A stretch of 64,000 nt of DNA from Prorocentrum cordatum (lineage: Eukaryota; Sar; Dinophyceae; Prorocentrales; Prorocentraceae). Numbering within the stretch: position 1 is the first letter of the stretch; each line of letters opens with the position of its first letter. Made by a program: the position numbers and the translations under genes. Positions 1 to 9,772 of the stretch are shown here, one piece after another. The notes under the pieces are model-generated. The model did not search any database. It saw only the letters and a list, made by a program, of their open reading frames with translations, and was not told the DNA's origin. The DNA lies in the NCBI GenBank assembly GCA_963575745.1, contig CAUYUJ010020560.1:291001-355000 (forward strand). The letters are read 5' to 3'.

Positions 1-819
1 ATCGACGAACCAGCCCGCGCAGACGCAGTGGCCCAGGCCGTACCTCGAGTAGCCTCCCCGGGTCTGCCCGGTCCAGACCTTCTCGTTCGCGACCCTCCAG
101 AAGGCCTCCACGGAGTCGACCTCCAGCAGCTGAAGGCTGCGCACGCCGAAATAGATGACGACGGCGATCATGTAGGGCGTGATGAGCATCGAGAACCGCG
201 ATACCACGTCGTAGCCGAAGGCCGCGGTCAGCGAGGTCACGGCGCCACAGAGCACCACGACGCCGACCCAGGCCCAGGAATCGGGCAGGAAGTCGTTCAG
301 ACCCGGCATGTCGACCTCAAAGAGGACGCCCACGGCGGTGCCGGAGACCGCGAACATGGCTCCCGAGATCACGGCGAGGATAAGACCACCGACGAGGGAG
401 TACACCGTCTTGGCCTTCGCCCCGCACACCCGCTCCACCAAGTAGAACGTCGTCAGCCGCTTCCGCACCGCCAGGGGCGCGACCACGAACCGCCACGTGA
501 GGGTGGCGAGGATGTTCCCGAGGAACAGCCCCAGCAGCACGTCCATCGCTCTCGCCCCGTGGACGACGAAGAGGGGGCCGATCGTGAACTCGGTGCCTGC
601 TGTGTGGCGCCCGGTGAAGATGGCGAGGAAGCTGACCCAGCTGCGCAGCGCCCCCTCGGGCACGGGCTCGCGCTCGTATTCGCTCCTCCTCTTCTCGCCG
701 CCCGCGGAGCCGAGGGAGCCGCTGCGGGAGAACAGGCCGCGCTGCTGCTCCTTCTCCTGCGCCGGGCCCGGGCGCGGCTCGGCCGCCGCCGCCGCGGAGG
801 CGCTCCCGGAGGCCGCCAT
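1..819 (-). CDS. NCS1-family (cytosine/purine/allantoin-type) permease, partial
   Basis: The frame is open from an ATG at 819 to the window edge (273 codons, no stop). Residues 1-58 are Ala/Gly/Glu/Arg-rich and probably cytosolic. From residue 61 hydrophobic segments follow (about 61-87, 92-115, 137-163, 183-202, 208-228). Residues 99-160 match the CodB-type pattern: a Leu-Gly-Asn helix, a loop with RKRLTTFYLVERVCG, then a Gly-rich helix. Known members are sodium- or proton-coupled importers of nucleobases and related compounds; the substrate cannot be told here. The start is the first ATG after the SL relic at 907-926, and the frame upstream is also open. No intron interrupts the visible 819 bp, unlike the exon-poor kinase gene, which fits a retroposed copy. 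The C-terminal half lies outside the window. Confidence 0.75.
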   Translation of the reverse strand, partial: MAASGSASAAAAAEPRPGPAQEKEQQRGLFSRSGSLGSAGGEKRRSEYEREPVPEGALRSWVSFLAIFTGRHTAGTEFTIGPLFVVHGARAMDVLLGLFLGNILATLTWRFVVAPLAVRKRLTTFYLVERVCGAKAKTVYSLVGGLILAVISGAMFAVSGTAVGVLFEVDMPGLNDFLPDSWAWVGVVVLCGAVTSLTAAFGYDVVSRFSMLITPYMIAVVIYFGVRSLQLLEVDSVEAFWRVANEKVWTGQTRGGYSRYGLGHCVCAGWFVD

Positions 820-906
820 CGCGAGGGGCGGGGCCCGAAGCGAGGGGCCAGGGGGGTCACGAGGGTGACCCGCGGACTTGGCGCGAATTACCTTAAGCCC
901 AGGTCG

Positions 907-926
907 CTTGAGCCAAAGGCTACGGA
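907..926 (-). other. Relict dinoflagellate spliced leader in genomic DNA
   Basis: The minus strand reads TCCGTAGCCTTTGGCTCAAG. This is the dinoflagellate SL exon with only an AT pair missing from its central ATTTT. It lies 88 bp upstream of the permease ATG, where an SL would sit in a mature mRNA. It is not followed by a GT donor, so it is not an SL RNA gene. The reading is an SL carried back into the genome by reverse transcription of a trans-spliced mRNA. Confidence 0.8.
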
Positions 927-928
927 CG

Positions 929-957
929 CTGGTGGGGTTACGCGAAGCGTCTAGAAT
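929..957 (-). promoter_or_regulatory. 29-bp motif, copy 1, upstream of the SL relic
   Basis: The plus strand contains GTGGGGTTACGCGAAGCGTC followed by TAGAAT. The same 29 bp, with one mismatch, occurs at 23808-23836, again directly upstream of a minus-strand ATG. It contains the near-palindrome ACGCGAAGCGT. It could be a promoter element or the end of a mobile repeat; the sequence alone does not decide. Confidence 0.45.
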
Positions 958-1068
958 TCGGCAGCGCCTTCGCAGCATTGATAAACGTGTTTTCTGACAA
1001 GTACTTGAGCTATCGGGCGCTTCGATTTTGAACGGCGTTTCAATTGATTTGTGACGAGGCTTTTGGGA

Positions 1069-1242
1069 CAGAAAAGCACCTTCCAAGAACATGAGACCCT
1101 CCGCCAGCCAAAGCACCCCAAACCATAAGATCACTCGAGGGTACCCTCCCCAAGGATGCACGCGAACATCCAACAAGCACGGAGAACATGAGGGTACCCT
1201 ATCCGAACGGACCTCGATCTTACACCTCGGTCCGATCGTACA
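1069..1242 (+). repeat. Interspersed repeat with GTACAGTCGGACC-type ends, copy 1 (left end degenerate)
   Basis: Shares order and sequence with 45931-46114 and the ends of 47371-47795: a gaccctccgcc-like start, two GAGGGTACCCT-like blocks, then ACCTCGATCTTACACCTCGG and a TCCGATCGTAC end. The better copies begin with the inverted form of that end. Confidence 0.6.
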
Positions 1243-1375
1243 AGGACAGTCCCCGACGAATGTTGCAGGTGCCTTCAGGGAAGGCGGCGGTGTGTACAGC
1301 CGCCAACTCTCCGTGGTGATATTGTGCACCGCCGCCCTCCCCTGGGGCCAACGAAAAAAACATTGGAGGGTGCCT

Positions 1376-1502
1376 GTATACATATATATATATACACATA
1401 CATACATACATACATACATACATACATACATACATACATACATACATACATACACACATATATATACACATGTATATATGCATGTATATAAAGCATCGAA
1501 CC
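1376..1502. repeat. TA/CATA microsatellite
   Basis: TATATA runs grade into a long (CATA)n run and back to TATATA. Reading frames across it are low-complexity shadows. Confidence 0.9.
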
Positions 1503-1927
1503 AAGTCGCCCAAATCTATTACCAATATTGCTGCAAAGACGGGGACCCGAGTGAGGCCACGCCTCCAGTGTGATTCGGGCTAGGGGGCTCTCCTCTCCCC
1601 GAGGACGCGCAGGAGCTGGCGCGGCGGCCCTGCCTGGCACTGGAAAGCTGGCCCGGCTCAGGCCGCCGCTGCCGTTCGGCCTGGACCGCCCGCGCCGGCG
1701 CGTCGCTGCCGCGTCGACGCGGCGCGACCCGGCCGCGTGCAGATCGTGTGCGCCTCGTGGACGGCTCGCCGGGGGCAGCACCCGAGAGTTGCGCTCTGCA
1801 TGGCCGTGCGCAAGCTCCCAGAGGCACCAGAGGGCGAACTCCAAGGAGCCACAGTATTCAGGTCGGGCACGGATGTGCTCCCACAGGCGGGCTCTGGACG
1901 AAGAAATAAAAAAACCCAACAAAATTT
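1503..1927. other. GC-rich spacer, nothing recognised
   Basis: Open frames exist on both strands but their translations are Arg/Ala/Pro-rich and match no family I know. Confidence 0.5.
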
Positions 1928-2856
1928 ATCCCAGTGCGACCCTACCTGGGAGTTGGAGCCCCTAGGAAAGCAGCATTAGTAGTAACAGGAAAGCTAAGCT
2001 AAAGCTAAGATAAAGCTAAGCTGAAGCTAAGCTAAAGCTAAGCTAAAGCTAAGCTAAAGCTAAGCTAAAGCTAAGCTAAAGCTAAGCTAAAGCTAAACTA
2101 AAGCTAAGCTAAAGCTGAGCTAAAGCTAAGCTAAAGCTAAGCTAAAACTAAGCTAACGCTAAGCTAGAGCTAAGCTAAAGCTAAGCTAGAGCTAAGCTGA
2201 AGCTAAGCTAAAGCTGAGCTAAAGCTAAGCTGAAGCTAAGCTAAAGCTAAGCTGAAGCTAAGCTAGAGCTAAGCTAAAGCTAAGCTGAAGCTAAGCTGAC
2301 GCTAAGCTAGAGCTAAGCTAAAGCTAAGCTAAGCTAAGCTAAGCTAAAGCTAAGCTAAATCTAAGCTAACGCTAAGCTAAAGCTAAGCTAGAGCTAAGCT
2401 AAAGCTAAGCTAGAGCTAAGCTGAAGCCAAGCCAACGCTAAGCTAGAGCTAAGCTGAAGCTAAGCTAGAGCTAAGCTAAAGCTAAGCTAGAGCTAAAGCT
2501 AAGCTAGAGCTAAGCTGAAGCTAAGCTGAAGCTAAGCTGAAGCTAAGCTAGAGCTAAGCAAAGCTAAGCTAGAGCTAAGCTGAAGCTAAGCTAGAGCTAA
2601 GCTAAAGCTAAGTTAAAGCTAAGCTGAAGCTAAGCTAAGCTAAAACTAAGCTAAAGCTAAGCTAAAACTAAGCTAAAGCTAAGCTAAAGCTAAGCTAAAG
2701 CTAAGCTAAAGCTGAGCTAAGCTGGGTGAACCCAGGGGGCGCAACTGGGGGAACCGCGGGGCGGGGACTGGGGGAACCGCCTGGGGCGGTTTCCATTGCC
2801 CGGCCCCTTTAAGCTAGAGAGTAAGAACCCTTCTAGGCAGAGCCTAGGTAGGGAAA
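1928..2856. repeat. Satellite unit I: 11-bp AGCTAAGCTAA array with flanks
   Basis: A ~60-bp left flank (atcccagtgcgaccctacct...) leads into about 730 bp of AGCTAAGCTAA-type repeats (1991-2723). A GC-rich spacer and a right flank containing gagtaagaacccttctaggc follow. Variants swap A for G, giving GCTAGAGC and GCTGAAGC. Confidence 0.9.
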
Positions 2857-2861
2857 ATTCA

Positions 2862-3713
2862 TTATCCCAGTGCGACCCTACCTAGGAGTTGGAGCCCCTA
2901 GGAAAGCAGCATTAGTAGTAACAGTAAAGCTAAGCTAAAGCTAAGAAAAAACTAAGCTAAAGCTAAGCTGAAGCTAAGCTAAAGCTAAGCTAAAGCTAAG
3001 CTAAAGCTAAGCTAAAGCTAAGCTAAGGCTAAGCTAAAGCTAAGCTAAAGCTAAACTAAAGCTAACCTAAAGCTAAGCTAAAGATAAGCTAAAGCTCAGC
3101 TAACACTAAGCTAACGCTAAGCTAGAGCTAAGCTAAAGCTAAGCTAAATCTAAGCTGAAGCTAAGCTAAAGCTAAGCTGAAGCTAAGCTAGAGCTAAGCT
3201 GAAGCTAAGCTGGCGCTAAGCTAGAGCTAAGCTAAAGCTAAGCTGAAGCTAAGCTGAGGCTAAGCTAAAGCTAAGCTAAAGCTAAGCTAAAGCTAAGCTG
3301 AAGCTAAGCTAAAGCTAAGCTAAAGCTAAGCTAGAGCTAAAGCTAAGCTAGAGCTAAGCTAGAGCTAAGCTAACGCTAAGCTAGAGCTAAGCTGAAACTA
3401 AGCTAAAGCTAAGCTGAAGCTAAGCTAGAGCTAAGCTAAAGCTAAGCTAGAGCTAAGCTGAAGCTAAGCTGAAGCTCAGCTAGAGCTAAGCAAAGCTAAG
3501 CTAGAGCTTAGCTGAAGCTAAGCTAGAGCTAAGCTAAAGCTAAGTTAAAGCTAAGCTGAAGCTAAGCTAAAGCTAAGCTAAAACTAAGCTAAAGCTAAGC
3601 TGCAGCTAAGCTAAAGCTAAGCTCAAGCTAAGCTAAAGCTAAGCTGAAGCTAAGCTGCCCGGCCCTTCAAGCAAAGAGAGTAAGAACCCTTCTAGGCAGA
3701 GGTAGGGAAAAAC
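2862..3713. repeat. Satellite unit II: second copy of the same array with the same flanks
   Basis: The left flank of unit I recurs at 2863-2924, the array runs 2926-3657, and the right flank recurs at 3658-3713. The whole flank-array-flank unit is therefore a direct tandem duplication of about 0.9 kb. Confidence 0.9.
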
Positions 3714-3729
3714 GATCCATGCGTACTCG

Positions 3730-3794
3730 AAAAATTGTCCCCAGACTTTTTTGTGACTATGTTTGACTCTTCCTCCTGTACAGGGACATGCCAC
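3730..3794 (+). repeat. Right arm of the GGGCATGTCC foldback family, partial
   Basis: The text gtccccagactttttt, then cttcctcctg, then gggacatgcc matches the right half of the elements at 36259-36385 and 53429-53546. No matching left arm is seen here. Confidence 0.55.
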
Positions 3795-3982
3795 ACTTGA
3801 CACAAGATGCCTCGAGCGCTGCCATCGATGACCCCAGGTGGTTCACAGAACGGCATCCGAAGGAGCGGCACCCAGACGGAAATACCAAGAACAAGGAGGC
3901 CTCCCGAACGGGGCTCGAGAACAGGGGGGCACAGGATCGAACCGCATCGCTAATCCAGCGCTGCACACCGAACCAATCTACT

Positions 3983-4110
3983 GTCGGCCCGTATCATAAG
4001 TATGCGCGATAAGAATGCAAAGGCCTTCGACGCCCATTTCGAAGCTTCTCGAGCGGGGCGCGGCCAACGAAAGTGGCCAAGGATGGGCCGATGAGGCAAG
4101 GATGCAAGGG
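3983..4110 (+). repeat. Interspersed repeat (GATGCGCGATAAGGATGC family), copy 1
   Basis: The order 'tatgcgcgataagaatgc', then 'cgagcggggcgcggccaacg', then 'agtggccaaggatgggccga' matches 26493-26605 closely, and 26098-26245 and 29995-30130 more distantly. Confidence 0.65.
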
Positions 4111-4842
4111 TACCCTTGGGATGGTTATGCATCTTTACCATGCGGGCTTACTGTAATCAGGACCCCTTTTTCGCAGCCTGGAAAAAGCAAGGGAACACGA
4201 TGTCAATACCAAGCGACGCTTCCTGCCCGCTTCGGAGCCCAAGCGGATCTCGCACGCGTGTCAGAACAACGCATGGCAACAACAACGAGCATGGTAACCC
4301 TGCTGCACGCGAACACAAGTACAACGGACGTTCGTCACAATCGAGCTAGATTGGACGAACTCGAAGTCGAACCGCGTACTTGCCTCGTCGAAATAATGGG
4401 CCGCAGGCAGCAGAATGATTCAAATGAGCGGCAACAAATGCGCTCGGACCTCTTGCTCTGCCCAGTCGTCCGCCAAGGCAGAGGCAGTATCAACCTGTAC
4501 CCACATTACATGCTGATTTTCACTGGAAGCTTCGCTGTCGACTACGAGCTCAACGCTATGCTTGGCTGGTGCACTCTGTCGCCCATCGCAATCTGGTAAC
4601 AAGATGCGATGCTATCAGTGTACAGATTCTAATGTTGTGGCCATTCACTTCATTTCACCGTACTCAGAGTGTAGCAGAACAGAGGCAACGTGTCACGAAA
4701 TCACAACCGCATGGAAGGGCAACGCTGTATCAATTGTTTGTGTTGCTTCCGCCATCTCTTCCTCATTCTCCCTCACCCGACCAACTTCAACCCTCATTCC
4801 CTATACGCTCGCCCACGTGCACAATCTCACCATCCACTCTCC

Positions 4843-4945
4843 CGATCTGGGGAAAACAAAAGGTGGCATACTGACAATGCTACTCTCCGGACCTCTCCTG
4901 GGGTGCGTTCTGACCAGATTTTCGAGGCGAGTCCATCGGTGGTGA
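4843..4945 (+). repeat. Interspersed repeat (CCGGACCTCTCCTGGGGTGC family), copy 1
   Basis: The blocks 'gatctggggaaaacaaaa', 'ctccggacctctcctggggt' and 'tgaccagattttcgaggcga' recur in the same order at 7575-7660. A pyrimidine-rich stretch precedes both copies. The rest of 4111-5390 shows no gene that I can support; 5145-5235 holds several CCATATTTTCC repeats. Confidence 0.6.
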
Positions 4946-5390
4946 TGAAGGCCTCCCAAGAAGCCGAGAAAAGTGAAAACGAGGCAAGGGCAGCGGTATG
5001 GGAACCCTTTCCTCCTCTCCCCCATCACTCCACCTGGCAGACCACCGCATGGCGTCTTTTCACCGCCGCGCTTCCTCTGCCTCATCAGAGGCTTCTCCCG
5101 CCTTTAGTGAAGGGGCCCTGGGACACACAAATAAATACACACAAATAACAGGATACCCCATATTTTCCCATATTTTCTGGGTTACTGTCTTCCCCCCCAC
5201 TTCCCATATTTTCCAATATTTTCAGGGGAATCGACGATTAATTGTGTCTGTGTGTTTTTCCCCTCCTGATTCAGGGCATGAGGACCTGGGTGCTGGGGGG
5301 ACAGGGCCTTGGACCCCCGACCCCGGAGCTTTCACCTGGGACCCCGACTCTGGACTCCCTCACGGCTAGAAAGAACGTCGCTCGTAGCCC

Positions 5391-5576
5391 TTCGACTACA
5401 CGCAAGAGTGACCCTGGGTAAGAGTGACCTTTGGTGCGCGGCTTTTTGGGGGCCGCGGGGGGGGCCAAAAATGAGCGCACGAGACGCAACTACCGCATCG
5501 CGTTCGGCGATCGGGGGGCCCATTGGGCCCGCACCAAAGGTCACTCTGGCGAAAAGTCACTCTTACGTGTAGTCGA
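5391..5576. repeat. Foldback element, TTCGACTACACGCAAGAGTG family, copy 1
   Basis: The left end TTCGACTACACGCAAGAGTG and the inner AGTGACCTTTGGTGCGCGG are mirrored at the right end as CCGCACCAAAGGTCACT and CACTCTTACGTGTAGTCGA. The arms are about 50 bp around a G-rich core. A second copy lies at 53178-53370 and a lone right end at 37366-37402. Confidence 0.75.
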
Positions 5577-5877
5577 GCCCTCTCCCTCCCCAGGGCTTGT
5601 CTGCCCTGGCAGCTTGATCAGACCAGGACCGGGTTCACCGGCGGTTCTGAGCCGTTCTTGTGGAGGAGCCTGGGACCGGATGGTGGTCCCAGGAGCCCGG
5701 CATCGGTAAACCAAACACCAGGACCCCTCACCTGCATGTTCGACGGCGCACCAGAGGGGGAAGGCAGATGGGTGGGCCTTCTCCAAAGGCTCAGAAGGCC
5801 TCCAGCATTCTCAGAAGCGTTCAAAGCCTTCTCCGATGCCACAGATGGCTCCTCATAGAAGAACGAACACTCCACAA

Positions 5878-6030
5878 ACATAAGCTTTTGGCGCTTCGCG
5901 CGGATTTCTTGGCTCTGCGCTGGACACCCCTCCCTGGCGCGCTCAGCGTGCCAGGGGTGGCGCCGGAGGCACCGCCTGGGGGGCCCAGCGCAGATCCAAG
6001 AGATCGGCGCGGAGCGCCAACAATTTATGT
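5878..6030. repeat. Foldback element, TTGGCGC...TTCTTGG...GCGCTGG family, copy 1
   Basis: The ~46-bp arms start ACATAAGCTTTTGGCGCTTC and end with the inverse GAGCGCCAACAATTTATGT. The inner arm text TTTCTTGGCTCTGCGCTGG pairs with CCCAGCGCAGATCCAAGAGA. A diverged relative lies at 51018-51165. The stretches 5577-5877 and 6031-6354 hold only fragments of the GAGAAGGC family. Confidence 0.7.
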
Positions 6031-6354
6031 GTATGGCGTTTTTCCTTCTTCGACCTCACAATGCCGTGCCGTGTGGCCTCTGAGAAGCCCTGCCGCCCTC
6101 CGATAAGGCCTGCCCCCTCTCCACTCCACCCTCGGCGCGCAAACGACGTGTGCCTCATGCTGCCGTGGCTCCTCCCTCCTGACTCCGATCCCTCCCTGTC
6201 GACTTGCTTCCACTGCTGCCTTCCGCGTCCCTCCCCGTCCTCCTGCTTATGCCCCTTGTGCCCATGCCATCCCGTCTCCTTCGAGATAAATCCTACCTGT
6301 CGCACCCCCAGACGTGTCCGTAATCTGGGCTGGGCGTTTCGTCTCAGACTTCCT

Positions 6355-6456
6355 CGAGGAGGAGGAGGGGCAGTGGGAGGAGGAGGAGGAGGAGGAGGAG
6401 GAGGAGGAGGAGGAGGAGGAGGGGGAGGATGAGGAGGAGGAGGAGGAGGAGGAAAA
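6355..6456. repeat. (GGA)n purine tract
   Basis: Almost uninterrupted GGA/GAG triplets, reading as poly-Glu or poly-Gly in different frames. Confidence 0.95.
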
Positions 6457-6499
6457 ACCAATGTGTGATCCTGGAGCTCGAAGATTGAGGCAACCTCAG

Positions 6500-7062
6500 A
6501 GATGCAGGCGGGCCGTTCTCGAAGCGGAGCTGCATCGCCTCGGTGCCTCGCACACTCGCCCTCAAAGTCTGCATCAACTTCCCAGGATGGAGGGCGGGCC
6601 AGTTTCAGCTTGCCGACCAGCGATACCTGGGGGAGCTGTGGTCCTTACACCCCTGGGGGAACCCATCGCATCGACGATCTCTCGAGAGGGGTGTCGAAAT
6701 CGATGGGTCCCTCAGGGGGGTAAGGACCACAGCTCCCCCAGTTGTGGCTGGCCTGAGCATGGGCCTGTCGCCTGAGCACCGCGCACATCCGTCCCACAAC
6801 AGCTCGGAGGGTGGTGACCGGTTCCTTGTCAGAGGGTGGCCCACGCCCTCGCGCCGCGCGCATTGGTCTTGCTGATTCGCAGCAGCTTCACAGATGGAGG
6901 TCGAGCCGTTTTCAGCGTGGAGCTCTCGCTTGAGCGCCGCGCTCATTCGTCCCCAAAGCTTGCAACAGATCCAAGGATTCAGGCAGGTTCCTTTCCAAAA
7001 TGCGGCTCGCCTCATCTCAGCGCCGCACGCATTCATTGTCAACATTTGCAGCGGTCTCAAGG
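6500..7062. repeat. Degenerate ~110-bp tandem repeats interrupted by a foldback
   Basis: Blocks of the type 'gatgnaggncgggccgttttc' followed by 'gcgcc/gcgcacattcgtcc' recur at about 6500, 6590, 6770, 6890 and 7000. At 6627-6741 a perfect-looking foldback interrupts them: CTGGGGGAGCTGTGGTCCTT on the left is mirrored by AAGGACCACAGCTCCCCCAG on the right, with a 30-40 bp loop. Confidence 0.6.
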
Positions 7063-7254
7063 ATTCGTCGGGTTGAAGTCTCTAGGGTTGAGTTCTGGCA
7101 CAGCTTAGAAGTGTCGGCACGCAAAAGACAAGTGGATTCGCGGCGTTGAAATCCCAGGAATAGCGACCTGGCACGATCCAGGACTGTCAGGACACAGCAG
7201 TCGCGTTGACTCGGGGCGTGGACGTCCCAGGAATGGTGCTTTGGCAAGACCGAG
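7063..7254. repeat. ~65-bp tandem repeat, about three copies
   Basis: The motif ...GTTGAAATCCCAGGAATAG... recurs with variants starting near 7068, 7140 and 7203. From 7255 to 7574 nothing is recognised. Confidence 0.5.
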
Positions 7255-7574
7255 GCTTCTCGAATAAGTTTAGAAATGGAGGAGTGCCCGGATCCGAACA
7301 TGTATACTGTGAAACTGCTGCTTTACTGTATTTGTCTTGTCCTTCGAGGCAACTCCCCGTTTCGGAGTTTGGGGGAGGAGAAGTCCTTCCTTCCCCTGAA
7401 CCATTCAACGGTTTGCTTTCAATAGGCCATTTCCTGCAATGCCAAAAAATCCTTGTATAGACCTATGAAGATGGAATGTAGAAGGAAGAGTTCTTGCAAC
7501 ATCGTTGATGCTTCCTGAGTCTTGAGTTTACACTGGTCTTCCTCGTCCTCATCCTTCCTCCTCCTCACGCCCGC

Positions 7575-7660
7575 CTCGCCCCCATCTGGGGGGAACAAAA
7601 TACCGACACCGCAACTCCCCGGACCTCTTCTGGTGTGCGGTCTGACCAAAATTTCGAGGC
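7575..7660 (+). repeat. Interspersed repeat (CCGGACCTCTCCTGGGGTGC family), copy 2
   Basis: Counterpart of 4843-4945: 'catctggggggaacaaaata', 'ccccggacctcttctggtgt' and 'gaccaaaatttcgaggcgaa'. The GC-rich stretch 7661-8361 downstream has a long open minus-strand frame of unknown value. Confidence 0.6.
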
Positions 7661-8361
7661 GAATCCAGCGGCAAAAAGGCACAGCGGCATCGGTGCCGTT
7701 TCCGCGTCCGATCTCCCCTTCGTCCCAGGCTCCCTTCTGATCGGCCCTGAGGCCCTCCCGCGCCCAGCTTCGAGCCCAGCCTCCTGCCGAAGGACTGCCG
7801 CGCCGCTCTCGGCTGCCGACTGCCGATCATCCTGCCCAACCCTCGGCCCAACCTCCGACCTGGTCTCGGGAAACCCAGCCGGGCCCCTCAAGAGCTCATG
7901 AGCAGACTCCCAGAGGCCTCGCGCGGCAACCCAAGAACCAATGTACGTGGACTCAACGTCGGATTCATGTCGGGACCACGTCGAGCTGCCTCGGGCGTGC
8001 GCCGGCTTCACGTCGCATGCTTCGTCGACCTTACTCCAGAACATCGCCGCGCGAACGCCGTCCGACACCCGACGGGCCGGACGTGCGGACGAGAGGATAG
8101 CATCATTGCGGGCCGCGCGCGAAACCTCCAGGGTACCCAAAAGATCAAGTATACAGTGCGGGCGCGACCGCAAGAAACCCTCGCAGGAAACCCAACCCTA
8201 AGAACCCGTGCGCGAGGTGCACCTGAGGGGAAACCTGGAGCACCCTGAGCTTAGCAGCTCCTTCAACGGCTGCGGGAAGTCACCGCGCAGCGCGAGAAGC
8301 GAAGAAATCCAGGATACCCTGACGAAAAGCATACGGTTTCTTGATGCGCGCCCCCACTGCA

Positions 8362-8470
8362 ATGTTTTTTTCAATACGGGGTCCCTGAAAATCTCGATCC
8401 ATTCCCGAGGACCGGCTTTTCATCCTGAGTCATCTTTTGACCGTCCTGGGGCCAGGCGAGGGCCCCTAGA
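8362..8470 (+). repeat. Interspersed repeat (GACCGTCCTGGGGCC family), copy 1
   Basis: Text order 'tttcaatacggggtccctga', 'tttcatcctgagtcatcttt' and 'gaccgtcctggggccaggcg' with 'agggcccctaga'. Other copies lie at 36000-36150, 37015-37355 and 44285-44435. 8471-8865 has nothing firm. Confidence 0.65.
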
Positions 8471-8865
8471 CTGGCCATCGCTCGGACGTCCATTCCCTAT
8501 GTTTTTTTTCGGTTTCGTGCGTGGTTTGTCGCAGGATGATCCAGAATGCTCCGTAAGAATCCCTGTGAGAAAAAGTGCACCCGTCCGAGCGATACTAAGT
8601 AGAGGCCAAAAACTGCGAAAACCCTTCGCCTTGATTTCTTCCACGCGTTGGATCCCTGGGCTTTCCTCCTAGAAACCCTTGCTGAAAGCCGCTTTTCATC
8701 CTTCGCGAGCACGCCCGAGACCGGCTCCGCCCCCCACCCCCGTCACGCTTCGCGCCGGCGTCGTCTGGGCATCAGCCATCCCTGCAGGCACTGCCAGACG
8801 GCACAGGCGCGAATCGTGATGCGACCGGCCCCCTCCTCCCCTCCCCCCAGGAGAGCCCCGAATCG

Positions 8866-9038
8866 AGTCGAAGTATAAGTCGGATCGGCAATCGAAATAA
8901 GTCGGATCGGAGAACATCGGCAGCATCGAATCGGCGGAAATCGGCAGGCAGGGCCTCCATGGAGAAATCGGAGCCAAAATCGGAATCCGAAATTGAGTCG
9001 AATCGGAATCGGAAGCCATCGAACTCGAATCGGAGGAA
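8866..9038. repeat. Degenerate TCCGATTC-type heptamer/octamer repeat
   Basis: The plus strand repeats AATCGGA and GTCGGATCGG variants about 20 times. It lies directly 3' of the kinase stop codon, so it would be the start of that gene's 3' UTR if the gene ends at 9039. Confidence 0.7.
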
Positions 9039-9218
9039 TCAAAATGAGCGCTGTCCCCCCCCCCTGGCCAGGCCAAATATCGCCAGGGGAGGCGCGACCG
9101 TCTCCTCTCCCTCCCAGCCTGGCCCCCCTTGGGCCGCCTCCTGCCGCGGCTGCAGCCACGGGTGCTCCAAGACCTCGCTGAGACTCAACCTCCGGTCTGG
9201 GTCTGGCTCCATCAGCCC
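9039..9218 (-). CDS. Protein kinase, last exon (subdomain XI, HPWL)
   Basis: After GCAG at 9222-9219 the frame reads GLMEPDPDRRLSLSEVLEHP then WL, the classic end of a Ser/Thr kinase domain: an acidic DP-x-x-R turn and the HPW motif before the last helix. A Gln/Gly-rich tail of about 35 residues leads to TGA at 9041-9039. It joins in phase 0 to the exon at 17918-17995, so that ...ARDMIL runs straight into GLMEPDP with exactly the residue spacing usual in the family. The tail beyond the HPW helix is not conserved and could in principle be intron read-through. Confidence 0.8.
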   Translation of the reverse strand, partial: GLMEPDPDRRLSLSEVLEHPWLQPRQEAAQGGPGWEGEETVAPPLAIFGLARGGGQRSF

Positions 9219-9249
9219 CTGCCCGCCGCCGCGGCGGATTGCGGGCTTC

Positions 9250-9440
9250 GAGGAAAACAGCGCCGCCGACGACGACGACGACCGGCCGACGACGACCAGC
9301 CGACGTCGACGACGACGGCGCCCGGCCGCCGGCGCCGACGACGATCGGCCGCGGCGACGACGATCGGACGACGACGACGACGACGACGAAAAACGACCGG
9401 CCGACGACGACGACGACGAAAGCGACGACGCGGGGAGGAG
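9250..9440. repeat. (GAC)n tract with CGG interruptions
   Basis: GAC/GACGACGACC triplets, all frames low-complexity. It begins about 30 bp upstream of the last kinase exon, inside the intron. Confidence 0.9.
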
Positions 9441-9705
9441 GAGATCGCGGCGGGCTCCGAAGATCGATGTTTCTGGGTATCTCCCGCCCTCGTTTTCGGG
9501 CCTCGCGCGAAGGCAACTGCGTGGGCACTGGTGGGAGCTCCCCACACCGAGACCCTGATCAGAACGCACCCGTGGACAGGTCTGAGGGAGGGAAGGTGGA
9601 GGGGGGGGGACGAGGAGGAAAAGAAAGGGGGATGGGTCAAAGGAGGGAAGGAAACGAAAAGGAGGGCGAAGGGGCGAAACCAGGAGAGGGGAAGAAACAC
9701 AAACA

Positions 9706-9736
9706 CATGATGATGATGATGATGATGATGATGATA

Positions 9737-9772
<36 letters not shown>

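Noticed and set aside
1991-3657. AGCTAAGCTAA array considered as a CRISPR-like or telomeric array
   Set aside because: No spacers between repeats and no TTTAGGG unit; it is a plain satellite.
4015-4599. 194-codon plus-strand frame with balanced composition
   Set aside because: Its first third lies in a dispersed repeat (3983-4110) and no domain is recognisable; kept only as a weak possibility.
7565-8173. 202-codon minus-strand frame between the kinase and the permease
   Set aside because: High GC alone makes such frames common here, its 3' part overlaps a dispersed repeat, and no splice-consistent family match is seen.
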